Positions 1 through 11,005 of a stretch of 64,000 bases of DNA are shown one piece after another (within the stretch, counting starts at the first letter, position 1; each line of letters opens with the position of its first letter). A program made the translations under genes and the position numbers. The notes under the pieces are model-generated. The model made no database searches. It was not told where the DNA came from and was given only the letters and a program-made list of their open reading frames with translations. This stretch comes from Paraphysomonas bandaiensis (lineage: Eukaryota; Chrysophyceae). The DNA lies in assembly GCA_965644295.1 (NCBI GenBank), contig CBFFRP010000371.1, positions 1-64,000 of the forward strand, read 5' to 3'.

Positions 1-21
1 TTGCCTGTGTGAGATGCCGGA

Positions 22-585
22 TTGCCATTTGTGTTCCATGTGGAGAGTCGGAGTCCCATGGCTGCTCCCGAGGGAGCCTTGGGGATGCTGCTGGAGGTCT
101 CTGTAGGAGTTCCTCTTGTCTGCAAGGAGTCTGTCCCATACTGCTTTATTGGCACCGCCTATGTTGTCGCTGGTCGCACGCAGCCCTGGCTTGGATTAAT
201 ATCTCAAGTGGCCAGCGTTGATCACACCAGTAATGATGCCCGTGAGTTGATGAGGAAGTTCTTCATCCCTAGCAATGGGACGTATTGAACAATGGGATAT
301 AGAGGCATTTATTTTTCTAATAAATCCTGACATTAGCCATGTTTGTAATAGTGGTCATTAACATACCCAGCTTTGCACAGCACATTGTCGGACTTGGTCA
401 AAGCCATCTATTGCGAAGGTACCAGTACTGTCTTGAACTATGTAATCAGAACGCCTTTGCAGACTGACTCAGCTTTGTTAGTGGATAAGGCCGGCTTTTG
501 CATCAGCAACATGACGTCTGCTGGGAATGTGTTCTTCGTACAAAGGGATAGTCCTTTGGCAGTGTTATCGGCGTACGCAATGTAG
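22..585 (+). other. Unassigned coding-like segments
   Basis: Two open stretches (22-288 and 373-585) have protein-like composition, the second reading LSDLVKAIYCEGT and later ALLVDKAGFC. They are in different frames and separated by stops. I could not join them with a convincing intron, and neither has a credible ATG context. They may be the end of a gene that starts before the window, or a decayed gene. I recognise no family. Confidence 0.22.
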
Positions 586-890
586 AACTTGACCAGTCCC
601 TGTCCCAGCTGGTGGTATCAAGTGCTGGAGTTGGTCTGATCGTTCGTGTGGTCGTGGATTGGTGTGAGTTGTGAAGGTTCGTTGGTTGGTCACTTTCATC
701 GTAATTACGACCTTTGGCTTTCCGGCTGGCTGGCATCGACTTGTCAACGCAGTTTGGGCGTGTTTCAACTGCATCTTCTTGTGCGATGGTAGTGCTCCCG
801 CAAACATAGACAGCAGAATGCTTGTTTGGTAGAAGGGACATCAATAAGTGTCATTTGTGTATAGACGTCTTTGGGTCCTGACGAATAAAC

Positions 891-958
891 AGGCATCCGG
901 GAATGGGCCCACCTCAAGGGCATCCGGGACAGGGCCCACCTGAAGGGTAACCGGGGTA
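891..958. repeat. Imperfect tandem repeat, 27-bp unit
   Basis: Two clear units beginning GGCATCCGGGA and each containing GGGCCCACCT are followed by a decayed third unit (GGGTAACCGGGG). A related word, GCATCCGGGATG, recurs near 1870. The repeat is GC-rich compared with its surroundings. No function is evident. Confidence 0.55.
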
Positions 959-1080
959 TTGGGCTGCTTGCTGAAGTCAAGCATCTATTAGAATATGGAT
1001 CTTATTCTAGTATATTCAGTGTGTCACTCCCTCGAAAAATCCATCGCCTCTATTCTACTCCCCCTATATGATGGAGGGCT

Positions 1081-1510
1081 CCGCATGATTCGCAAAAGGG
1101 GATTCTGAGACCACAACGCAGACACGGCACCGGCGACACCGGTCACGACACATTCACAGCAACGCCAGTCCCAGGATACTCACCAAAAATACTCCAACTA
1201 CTCCAGGCGACATCCACCCCAAGAACTAAACTCTCTGCAAGAGTCCAGACCCGACAGAGGCAAGCGCAACCACTCCGGAAACAACTCCTCCTTACTTGTG
1301 GCCGAAACCCCACCTCACAACCAGCACCATCTCCACCACCGACTTACACTCTCATATACATCTCTCCTCATCCACCCCTCACATAATCCATGGCACAGGC
1401 CCGCCAGACACATTGCCCAAAGGTAGACCCCCCGACTAACCTCAATACAAGGGACGGTTGCACCATGGTGCTCGCAGCGATGCGCAAGCAGTCCCGAGAC
1501 GGTTGCCCGC
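1081..1510. other. C-rich, G-poor stretch without an ORF
   Basis: The plus strand here is unusually rich in C and A and poor in G and T (ACTCCAACTACTCCAGGCGA and similar), unlike the AT-rich DNA on both sides. No long frame is open on either strand. It may be a decayed mobile element or an old coding region that has lost its frame. Nothing else is visible between 980 and 2590 except the hairpin repeat entries. Confidence 0.3.
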
Positions 1511-1615
1511 CACTAGTAGTATTTAGTAAATCTAGTTATTACTGTAGTTAGTCTATAGATATAAACTAGTTTCTGTACACAACCGTTCTCATGTAATAAT
1601 CAGACTTTCCTACAG
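1440..1615 (+). repeat. Hairpin-bearing dispersed repeat, copy 1
   Basis: The copy starts with GGTGCTCGCAGCGATGCGCA, which can fold as a short stem closed by a GCGA tetraloop. An AT-rich tail follows and ends in a TAATAATCAGACTTTC-like word. Copy 2 lies near 1905 and a worn third copy lies near 48.5 kb on the other strand. This looks like a short non-autonomous element (SINE- or MITE-like) or a conserved structured segment; its exact ends are unknown. Confidence 0.4.
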
Positions 1616-1899
1616 TATGTCACTTGAAGACAATGTACGAGAATACAGTAAAATATAGTGATGTGCAAATGCTATGATGATATTGAGAAACTGAAATAGT
1701 TTGACCTTTCAAGTTATGCTCAGTAACGAGAGCTTCGCATATGTAGGATATTATGCGTAGATTAAAATGAGTTAGTGTTGGTTATCACAACTTCGTGTAA
1801 ACGATATTAATAAATCTATCTAGTCTTACGACAAATTCTCTCTGTAATCTTAAAATGAGCAATTTCCAATAGCATCCGGGATGTTCACCTTAAGAACTC

Positions 1900-2065
1900 C
1901 TAGCGGAAGTGGTGCTTGCGGCGACGCACAAGCAGCCTCCTTAGCGTAAAATAGTAGGATAATAGAGTTTGTACTAGGTAGACGTCTATCTAGCTTGACT
2001 AGTATTCTTCTAGCTACTAAACTGGTGCTGATTCTTATCGCCTTTTTACAATAATAAGACCTTCA
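1900..2065 (+). repeat. Hairpin-bearing dispersed repeat, copy 2
   Basis: GGTGCTTGCGGCGACGCACA aligns with copy 1. The stem bases that differ between the copies change in pairs around the GCGA loop, so pairing is kept. The tail ends with ATAATAAGACCTTC, similar to the copy 1 tail. Boundaries are approximate. Confidence 0.4.
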
Positions 2066-2591
2066 ATATACACTAGTTCTGACTCTTACACCACGCCTAT
2101 TGCTAGTAACAAGACATACATTCTCTACTATAATATTTCATTTTCTCTGCTACACTGATATTCAATTGAATTAAAATAGAATGCATTATTCAACTGACTC
2201 AAAACTGTTGCAACATATTCAAACTCAAACAGTGAGGACAACATACCCATATTACGTAAGTCGAGGTTGTAGGGTGATTTTAAATTTTTTAGAAACGAGT
2301 ACTAGTTTTACGAATTTATAACATCAATAACTTCTAAATCTGTAGTATTACTTGGTGACGTCACTTCATACAAAACAAGTTTGATATACCTTAATCAAGC
2401 TGAAACTTGAAACACTCTTCTATGAATACGATTGCTCATTTGTACGCACAATTGTCATGATAAAGCAATTTCAATATCACAAGCTAACATTTCATAAAAG
2501 AAGAGCAGAAATGAATCATTATATTCTCGACAATAGATAGACTTACCTCTAAGAAAGTCAATAGTGAAATAATAATTAAAGAAAAGAGATA

Positions 2592-2799
2592 CTGCCTAAA
2601 TGGACACTTCAGGTGCATTTTTGTCATCAGTATCGCCTTAGAACTACGACATTACATGACATAGTATCAACTTTCTCTGCAATACATTGAACAATCCCTG
2701 CACGATGTGAACTGATTCCGCAGGAATTGAGCCAATACCAAAATCGGTCACAGTGTTCCACAGAGCCCACTCCATCCTCCTTCAACATGAGGAACTGGC
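2592..2799 (-). pseudogene. Truncated BAF-like pseudogene
   Basis: About 140 bp (2660-2799) match the second half of the two intact BAF genes downstream, encoding the QFLMLKEDGVGSVEHCD region through EKVDTM. The match stops abruptly inside the helix-hairpin-helix region, so the N-terminal half, the intron and the start codon are missing. At the other end an internal deletion replaces the C-terminal codons with unrelated sequence. The flank 2592-2643 still matches sequence 3' of the copy at 7.0 kb (the ACACTTCA and CACCTTAGAA words), so the source was a duplicated genomic segment rather than a processed mRNA. It reads GGC, not GGT, at the break, like the 7-kb copy. Confidence 0.85.
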
Positions 2800-2829
2800 T
2801 ACAACAATAATTATATTCATATATAGCCA

Positions 2830-3394
2830 TACTGGCAATTATTGATCATATTAATAGTTTTGTATATATGTAAGAAATAAGATGATCATAATCTTAATAT
2901 TTCGGATGGGGGCGAGTTCATATTATGATATATATATATATATAGCTATGATATTAATATGTATATATATGCATAGTGTAGAGACTCTACTGCAGGTTTA
3001 TAGATACTGAAACCTTGAATCCACACCGTAGAGGATACGAAGTGTGGTAATCCTGTTGGAGAGTTTTTTTGTATAAAGAACCATTTTTTTACAAAACTCT
3101 TCATGATTGTATCATTGTGCTATAAGCGGAAGTATTTTGGGAATTTAAAAGTTTTATAAAAAAGAATTCATAAAATGAAAATTCTGGGAATTTTAGTTTT
3201 ATCCCCATATGGGATTACAAAGATCCAGAAGCTTCTGTTATGTATGGATTGTATGTATGAGTAGGAATTCCAACATATCTCTGTCCGAACAATATCTCTG
3301 TGGTGTATCTTTGTTGTGGATGCAGTAGGGTTGCATCTTATTACTGCACATTATTATTGCAACATAATATTAACATATCCGTTAAGTTGATAAC
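2830..3394. other. Intergenic, AT-rich
   Basis: No gene is seen. The stretch holds a TATATATATATA run near 2930 and an imperfect T-rich region. It is the 5' flank of the glutathione S-transferase gene and probably contains its promoter. Confidence 0.4.
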
Positions 3395-4118
3395 ATGAGC
3401 TCCTACAAGTTGACCTATTTTCCAATTGCTGGCGCGGCAGAGAAGGTGCGCCTCGCATTTGTTTTGACTCGCACTCCCTTCGAGGACTGTCGCATATCTC
3501 CTGATCAATGGTATGCATGCATGAATAAAAAGTAGTACTTGTGTTCTCAACTAATTATATAGGGCTGAAATGAAACCTACCACGAAGTTTGGTCAACTTC
3601 CATTGTTATCTATTGACGGCGGTGAACCCATTGCTCAGAGCGGTGCAATGCTGCGTCACATTGGACGACTGGGAAACTCTTCACTTTACCCTCGAGATGA
3701 TGCGAAAGAGCTTCAGATCGACGAACTGATTGGCCTTGCAGAGGACTTCGATCGAGCATTCTTTCCTTGCTTAATGACAGCAATGCGCCCTGTGGCAATG
3801 GGCCACCCAGAGGACTTTGCCAAGACGCCTGAGGGACAGGAGACAATCCGTAATATGCGTACCGCATTTGTTAATGATACGATTCCTACCTTTCTCAATC
3901 ATTACACTCGCTACTTAGAAGCATCGGGAGCCTTCTTTTGTGGGTCTGAGCCAACTATTGCTGATTGCTACATATTGCCACAGTTAGCCAAGTTCCAAGC
4001 CGGCTTTATTGATCATGTCCCAACTGACTGCCTAGACAAGTACCCTGTTGTCCTTGCTTGGATGGAGAGAATGCGTGCAATTCCGGAAATTGCAGAGTAT
4101 TACGCCAACAAGAAGTAG
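3395..4118 (+). CDS. Glutathione S-transferase
   Basis: Two exons (3395-3510 and 3563-4118, intron 52 nt) encode 223 residues. The N-terminal thioredoxin-like domain starts SSYKLTYFPIAGAAEKVRL, where the early Tyr is the expected glutathione-activating residue of sigma/pi/mu/alpha-type cytosolic GSTs. It continues with FGQLPLL and the QSGAMLRHIG segment, which corresponds to the conserved SNAIxRYL-type glutathione-binding motif. The all-helical C-terminal domain contains PTIADCYILPQL, the usual N-capping box region. Length is normal for the family (about 200-225). The ATG at 3395 is the first in frame and the intron splits the Trp codon. By family it conjugates glutathione to electrophiles, or may isomerise small substrates, in the cytosol. 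It sits between BAF copies and has no functional link to them that I can see. Confidence 0.93.
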
Positions 4119-4889
4119 ACAATGTTGTTTGTATACATCCTACCGTCTGTGGTTGAGAATTAATTTCTAATTTACAAGCGTATAAATTGTAACTGCTAAA
4201 CTTGTTTGCTCAACAAAGCTAGATACAACCGTTTTAATATTTCTTGAGTTTTTATTTCGTTGAGTTAATCTGAGCGTTCAGCGAATTGAAGGAAGAAGGC
4301 ATCGTTGCGAAGTGATTCAGTAATAGTAGAATAATCCACAGATTCGTACCTATCATCAACTTGGTTTATGGTTTAACCTCAAATGAATATAAGCTGGTCT
4401 TTATGTATAAGTGAGAACATCAATCCTTTCTCTTATATTCCTTAAGCGCCTATTACTAATAAAAAGACATTCACTCCTATTGCCTCATTCAAGCAAGTAA
4501 TGTATTTTATATTCTATAGGCCTTAATAGTTTTGTTGAATGCACTTCACAGTGTCACTAGTGTAATGCACAGTATTGCAAACAACACAACAAAGAGACCT
4601 GTGGAAGTAGAAATGGTGACATTTCTTATTCAAAACAAGTCCTAATTCCTTCCATAGACATGTACATATTATGATCGATACCGGAAGACTGCTTTGTAAC
4701 TAACAATGAGATGTTACTATTGAAAAACAGTAATACCAATTTCGACACTTCAGATTCGTTTTTGGCAACAATACGATATTTCTTGTTCAAATTAAGTATT
4801 ATAACTCTTTTGTCCCATTCCCAAGATTCTGCAATAATAAGGTGCTAGTGTTCGTATTTATATTGACTGATTATTTATTACATACCGAC
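4119..4889. other. Intergenic
   Basis: No gene is seen. A faint match to sequence 3' of the 7-kb BAF copy (CGACACTTCAGATTCG near 4743) suggests the duplicated unit once reached further left. The repeat-tail word ACTAATAAAAAGACATTC occurs near 4455. Confidence 0.35.
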
Positions 4890-5444
4890 ATTGTAACATG
4901 TTTTTACACGGGACTGAAAATATCACACGTGAAAGGTAACCAAGAAAAATTACTCATACATAGAGGCATCATATACCCCCGGAAACATAGTATCAACTTT
5001 CTCTGCAATACATTGAACAATCCCTGCACGATGTGAACTGATTCCGCAGGAATTGAGCCAATACCAAAATCGGTCACAGTGTTCCACAGAGCCCACTCCA
5101 TCCTCCTTCAACATGAGGAACTGACCAAACAGCTGAAAGGTAGTCGTAATTCCTTTTTTCGCCAAGGCCTCTTTGGCTTTTGGACCGATACCTGGGACCT
5201 CAGTGATATCTCCAGTTACTGTATTCTGAATAAAAGTAGATAAGCCCTCGGGACCAATAGTCGAGCGGTTGGGGTCGTATCCTTCACTCGGCTATCAGAA
5301 GAAGTAAGAAACAAAGATATCATTACAGAGATAGGGTTACATACCATGATTACTATTTATATCTCGGATCTAACTTCTGTAACACTTAAGTGGGAAATTA
5401 TGACCTGAGAGTATGAACACTTCCGTACTATCGTACTGTGAATT
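4890..5444. repeat. Duplicated BAF unit, copy A
   Basis: About 555 bp, nearly identical to 6975-7531. It covers the whole BAF gene, its intron, about 100 bp of promoter and a short 3' flank. Identity breaks off after the word CGTACTGTGAA. The two units are direct repeats 2,088 bp apart. Confidence 0.85.
4950..5347 (-). CDS. Barrier-to-autointegration factor-like protein (copy A)
   Basis: The start codon at 5347-5345 is followed at once by a 53-nt intron (5292-5344); exon 2 (4950-5291) carries the remaining 108 codons. The 109-residue product fits the BAF family: a helix-hairpin-helix segment EVPGIGPKAKEALAKKG, then QLFGQFLMLK (compare VLGQFLVLKKD in animal BAF), and a C-terminal FWYWLNSCGISSHRAGI helix. 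It has about 20 more residues at the N-terminus than the roughly 89-residue animal protein. BAF is a small dimeric protein that binds double-stranded DNA and, in animals, bridges chromatin to LEM-domain nuclear-envelope proteins. Here that role is inferred. The copy at 7.0 kb encodes the same protein. Confidence 0.85.
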
Positions 5445-6974
5445 TCAGTAACTCATAGTGGTATTCTATGTAGCCGTTGTAGTACAGTGTGTGGTGTAGT
5501 ATTCTGTTTGAAATTCTTGAATTATTTCTGCTGATGGTGAGGGAGGATGTTTATCACATTTTTTTTTCTTTCAATCTTCCAGATTTTAATGCTTCTACAT
5601 TTATTTTAATCTATATTTTTTTATGTTTTTTTGCATCAGGCACTTGAATTTCCTTAATTTTTGTGATGTTCAAAAAACAATCTTGTTTGGGGAGGACATA
5701 AAATTCAGTGGAATTACAATGTCCGCTTATTCGATATCCTAATGCCGTGCAGCAATGTAAGTATACTACGAATCATCCTTGATATATTTTCATTAATCAA
5801 AGGGTGAAAACGAGACAATAGAACTGCTTTTTATTCAAGGATGAAATTTATAAGTTTGCAGTTTCCAACGATAGTGCTACTTGTGTAGTAATGTTGGTCA
5901 TACTGACATTCCTAATTCTTATCGGTTGAACATAATGCTTGTATGCTGGAGGGAACACATCTATGCGATTATTTTCTTTTATGTCTCTGGGATAGACGGA
6001 TGAGCAGGGATTAGTGAATGGTCTTACTCTAAGGGAGCTTTTCCTTAGCCACCTTTTGGAAGGACATTGCACACCTCCTAATTCGGGTGTTCCATTATTT
6101 AGTTTGTTTGTATAATGGTTCTCCTGTGCATCAGCCCTTTGAGTCTCGATGTAACCGCAGAATGCGAATTATATATATATCATGCTGACGGAAATACTTG
6201 CTAAACTACCCTTGGAAAGATAATAATATTGCGTTGCTGCAGTAATGTTGTTATTCAAGAGTAGCAAATCAATTTTATTTTCTGCAAATCATAAATAGAC
6301 ACTATATTAACAGTTTCTTTACGTATATCATTACTACACTACTTTTTTGTGATCGTTTATATTGGTACTTCATCACAACAAATAAAATTCAGGTCAGATA
6401 AGAGTTACTAATGGCAATTTCAAGAATATACTACTTGTACTTATTCGAGTTTGGGGGTTGAATATTAAAATTTTGTTCACAATAAGACACGATTTTATTT
6501 TTGAATAGTAACAACAACTTTCATAATTGATTGAGAAGTTGTAATAAAATACTATTTCTGTTTGTCAGTTACATAGATCATTCTGATTAAAAATTGTACT
6601 ATTAATTAGACATTTCTGCATAGCTTTATTCTAATATGTATAAGCTCTAACAGTTGAAAGAAACAGTTATGCACTTCGTATCATTCCCTTCTGTAACACA
6701 GAATACTCACTTGTACATTCATATAACAATGCATATTAATATCGACACCTATTGAGTTATAAACAGTACTTTCGATTTACATAAAACAGTTCATAATGAG
6801 CTATATATTACATGCAACAATTCTTCAATATCCGCAATGTGTGATAACCATATAAAAGCGTTATCGCCAAAACGGACACTTCAATTGCATTTTCGATATC
6901 AATATCACCTTAGAATAAACGAGACCAAAACTGTTTACATATAATAATTCTTTTGTTCAATTATTTATTATTTC
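5445..6974. other. Intergenic, 1.5 kb
   Basis: AT-rich DNA with no supported gene. A minus-strand frame of 74 codons (5848-6072) has no recognisable motif and I do not call it. Pyrimidine-rich runs occur near 5555-5640. Confidence 0.4.
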
Positions 6975-7531
6975 TGACATTGTAACATGTATTACACGGG
7001 ACTGAAAATATCACACGTGAAAGGTAACCAAGAAAAATTACTCATACATAGAGGCATCATATACCCCCGGAAACATAGTATCAACTTTCTCTGCAATACA
7101 TTGAACAATCCCTGCACGATGTGAACTGATTCCGCAGGAATTGAGCCAATACCAAAATCGGTCACAGTGTTCCACAGAGCCCACTCCATCCTCCTTCAAC
7201 ATGAGGAACTGGCCAAACAGCTGAAAGGTAGTTGTTATTCCTTTTTTCGCCAAGGCCTCTTTGGCTTTTGGACCGATACCTGGGACCTCAGTGATATCTC
7301 CAGTTACTGTATTCTGAATAAAAGTAGATAAGCCCTCGGGACCAATAGTCGAGCGGTTGGGGTCGTATCCTTCACTCGGCTATCAGAAGAAGTAAGAAAC
7401 AAAGATATCATTACAGAGATAGGGTTACATACCATGATTACTATTTATATCTCGGATCTAACTTCTGTAACACTTAAGTGGGAAATTATGACCTGAGAGT
7501 ATGAACACTTCCGTACTATCGTACTGTGAAG
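6975..7531. repeat. Duplicated BAF unit, copy B
   Basis: Direct-repeat partner of 4890-5444. Identity ends after CGTACTGTGAA, immediately before unrelated sequence starting GTGTTTC. The few differences inside the coding exon are silent. Confidence 0.85.
7038..7435 (-). CDS. Barrier-to-autointegration factor-like protein (copy B)
   Basis: The structure matches copy A: ATG at 7435-7433, intron 7380-7432 directly after it, and exon 7038-7379, giving 109 residues. The protein is identical to copy A. The differences I see between the exons (in the Gly-Ile-Thr-Thr codons and one Gly codon before GlnPheLeu) are synonymous. Identical introns and upstream DNA point to a recent duplication or to gene conversion. 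Function is as for copy A: a predicted small chromatin-binding protein with a helix-hairpin-helix DNA-binding motif. Confidence 0.85.
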
Positions 7532-7821
7532 TGTTTCTACTCATTGGAAAAAATGTGGACAAAGTCCAGAAAATGATGGAAGTGCCCCCAAAAAAATCCT
7601 GGAAAAATTGCTACTGTGGTACTCGTACTGCATTCTACTCCTGTGTGTGTACCAGTATACTACAGGAGCAGTGCATATACAGCCAGCCTGTTGTACATCT
7701 ACAGCAGTGTGTATGTATGGTATGTTGTCCATATACAGCAGTCAGAAGCAATATATGTACATGTCTATATAGAGTCACTGGATATATATATATATATGTG
7801 TGTGCTGTATAGTATGTTAAT

Positions 7822-10699
7822 ATGCTCTCTATATATCATGCATACACACTACTACTATCCTGTATATATGCCTATAGCCAGTCTGAGTGCCCTCTAACCC
7901 AACTTCAGCACCACGAAAGGTCCGTTTTCTCTCAGAATGGTGAAGATGGAGTGCTATTGGCCATACTGGACATCATCGGAGTTAAACATAGAACATATGT
8001 AGAGTTTGGTGTAGAAGATGGAAAACAATGTAACTCTCGATTACTGAGAGAGCGATATAACTTCACAGGTCTGATGATGGACGGAGGCTTTAGTAATGAG
8101 AGGATTAATCTGCAGCAGGAGTTCATTACAGCTGATAATATACTTCACTTATTTCAGAAACATAATGTTCAAAAGAACTTTGATGTACTTTCTGTAGATG
8201 TGGATATGTTTGATTGGTGGATATTGGCTCGTATACTTGGGGCAGGTGGCTATCGGCCAAGAGTAATTATCGCTGAAGTAAATCCCACCCTTGGTGTGGC
8301 CGGACCATCGCTGCGGTACCTTTTTCATGAAGCCAATGCACTACCGTTAGTGGTTCATCATCCTGCTAGCACAAACCAGACGATGTGGGTGAGTGGGTGA
8401 ACTGTATCGTGCACTATACAACGTAGTAATTGTGCACAGGATTTCACCAGGTATTGCGGTGGTAACCCAAAAGCATTCCAGAAATTGGGTCGCCGATTCG
8501 GTTATGAAATGGTTTACTGCGAAAACTGTGGTGTTAATTGCTTCTTAATTGACCGCACTGAGTTACAGGCTATTTCTTCCTGTCAATTAGGTGATTTTGG
8601 TGTATATTTTATGTATGTATAATGTGTCAAGCAAATGAAACGTTTTGAACGGATTTGAGTTGACGGCGTACTAGCAGATGATGACGTTGGTGGCACCCCA
8701 GAGCATTGGCCTCTTCCAAAACTGTCGTACCCATGTCACGGATTTGCTGGTCAGTCCTACGTGGGTCACCATATTGACAACATTCTGAACAGGAGGCCAA
8801 TACTCATTACAGGTAGTACCGTACATTGGAACCAACGAATGTTTCGGTACAGTACGTACGGTTTTACCTCTATCTATATATAACTGGATGTTTACTTTGT
8901 GTTGTTTTAATGCGTGTCATATTTCAGACGACGTGCTGGATGATGCCGTGCAAGATTCACTTCCTGTTCACAGCGTCGCGGCCATCTCTGCGTATATGAA
9001 ACGCCACGAATTTCCTCTGCTTGAAGTGTCAGAGCCAATTGTGCCCGAGCACACAACAGAATCTATTGATCTTACTGTCGATGAGGAGAGTATTGATAGG
9101 TTTTGCGGGCAGTCACCTTCTGTTGCAGTAAGTTTAAGAGCTGAGCTGGATGACTATATGGATGCTCTACACGATCAATACGGCATACTCACGGGGAAGA
9201 GTCATACAGGTTGGAAAATATATAATTTTGTCACATTATTTGACGTCACTGTCAGGGGTGTTTCTCTGTAGATATCTACAGGAACAAAAGTGGTTAACTC
9301 GTACAGATAACATTCCGACTTGTGAAATTATTGCAGACAAGTATTGGGGTGTAATGGTTGCACTGTTTTCTGCTGGTATGGTTGATGATGCCTTGGCCGC
9401 GTTGCACGAAGGCTTAAGGTGTTATCGTTTTGTGAGCTGTTTTGAATTTTCTACTAACTTTCTGTATATAGGTACGATAACTTACACCAAGGACTTTTGA
9501 CTACACTACAGTACCATTCTTCCGCTGAACACGTACTCCGTACTCAATCATATCTCCGCTATGCCCACGATATACAAACATTTATTCGTCCTGATAAAAC
9601 GTCTGGAGCAGCGAGTATTGGTGCTGGAATTTGCGACGATGTATCTGGTGTTGCAAGAAATCTGCAGCGGATGTGGCGACTTGATGAAGGGGGATATAAT
9701 CATTTAGTGGGAATTTTACAAAGAATGTTGAAGCGTCAGATTCTAGGCGAGGACTATGGAGACAGTGCGAGTATTCCAATAATACACGCCACCAGATACC
9801 TACAGCATGGATCGCAAAGCAATTCAGTACCATATTGTGTTAGAAATGCTTATTCAGAAGTCGAATCTAAAGTGAAGACGTTCTGCGAGAAACGATCGAA
9901 AACGCGAAGCGTGATAGTTCTCGGGACACCTTTCTCTGGTTACGACCAGCTTTTGGGGACCTTACAAGCACACATAAAGCAAGGCGGTCCGGGGGACTTA
10001 TATAAGTATGGGGAGAGAGATGTGACTGTAGGTGCAGATATTAATGCGGAGCTGCTGCGCCTTGTTGGATGCAACTCCTTTCATGACTTGTCAGAGGAAT
10101 GCACATCTAACCTCAGTGAGTTATCTCAAGGTAGCCTCCCAGCACACATAAGGGGTAATAACCAATCGATAGCGGATATATTACAAAGAATTTATCAGCT
10201 TCAGTTGTTGAGTCTTGATGATATAATGATTCTCCCTGGAGTAGAGTATTCCTTCACCACACTACAATGGCTTGGTCCACTGGGTGCGCACTCTAGCGTT
10301 GTGCTATCAGTATCACGACCGGAACATGCAGTGAGTTGCATGGTACAGGATATGTCCTTGTCGCCTAGGAATGCACTCCGCGTGTATATACGCACCCTCA
10401 CTGCCGCTATGAATGTTGTGCAGGTTTTAGGTACGATTGGGTTGCATGCATTTGAAGTGAAAGATTCAGAACCGTATACCACCTATGTGAAAAGATTGGC
10501 TAATAGCTTGAACATACCATGGTCAGATGCTTCAGTGATTGATACCACTGGTGTTGATATGCATCATGAAGATGTATTCGCGCCTTGCGGGGCAGTTGAT
10601 ATCGACATCCCCTCATGGCTAGATGCATGTTACAATGAAATAGTAAACCCGCAGCTAGGTTATATTAGATTTGAATTGTGTATAGAACCTGATATGTAA
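7822..10699 (+). CDS. FkbM-like domain protein with sulfotransferase-like C-terminus
   Basis: Six exons (7822-8388, 8440-8590, 8678-8812, 8928-9209, 9307-9418, 9472-10699) give 824 residues. The N-terminus (LSIYHAYTLLLSCIYAYS) looks like a signal peptide or anchor. Residues about 30-235 match the FkbM methyltransferase-like family: FSQNGEDGVLLAILD, YVEFGVEDGKQCNSR and DVLSVDVDMFDWW. From about residue 560 there is a sulfotransferase-like pattern. SVIVLGTPFSGYDQLL resembles the 5'-phosphosulfate loop, and VVLSVSRPEHAVSCMVQD resembles the 3'-phosphate RxPxD..S motif. This second call is by pattern only and the loop lacks the usual Lys/Arg. The fourth intron (9210-9306) is the least certain: a nearer acceptor would put a stop in frame. 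Targets are unknown; a role in modifying glycans or proteins in the secretory pathway is inferred. Confidence 0.7.
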
Positions 10700-11005
10700 T
10701 TTTTTGAGATTCGAATGAAATAATGATACAATTCTGGCTCCAAGTATATATCTATTGTTATTGGTTGTTGCTAGCACTACAAGAATACCATATGAAAATC
10801 ACACTTCACTTTAATTTTTAAATAGTACAATACATCACTACATTTTATTCCACTCAGTAATGGAAATAAATAGTGCAATTATAATAGGAACACAAACGAG
10901 AATTATTAACAGAAAATGTTACTAATCACCTATATATGCATTTCTTTATTATATCATAAATAAATGCTGCAGCTACACTTCACTTTACCACTGTTTCAGC
11001 ATTGC
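10700..11005. other. Convergent 3' gap
   Basis: 306 bp between the stop codons of two convergent genes. It is AT-rich and must hold the 3' ends and poly(A) signals of both; AATAAA-like words occur on both strands. No gene is seen. Confidence 0.4.

Noticed and set aside
565-980. Minus-strand frames of 80, 113 and 71 codons
   Set aside because: They overlap each other, run over the GC-rich tandem repeat and show no domain or conserved motif.
9210-9305. Shorter forms of the fourth FkbM-gene intron ending at TCTCTGTAG or TCTACAG
   Set aside because: Both acceptors put an early stop in frame with the preceding exon. Only the GTACAG acceptor at 9306 keeps the frame open.
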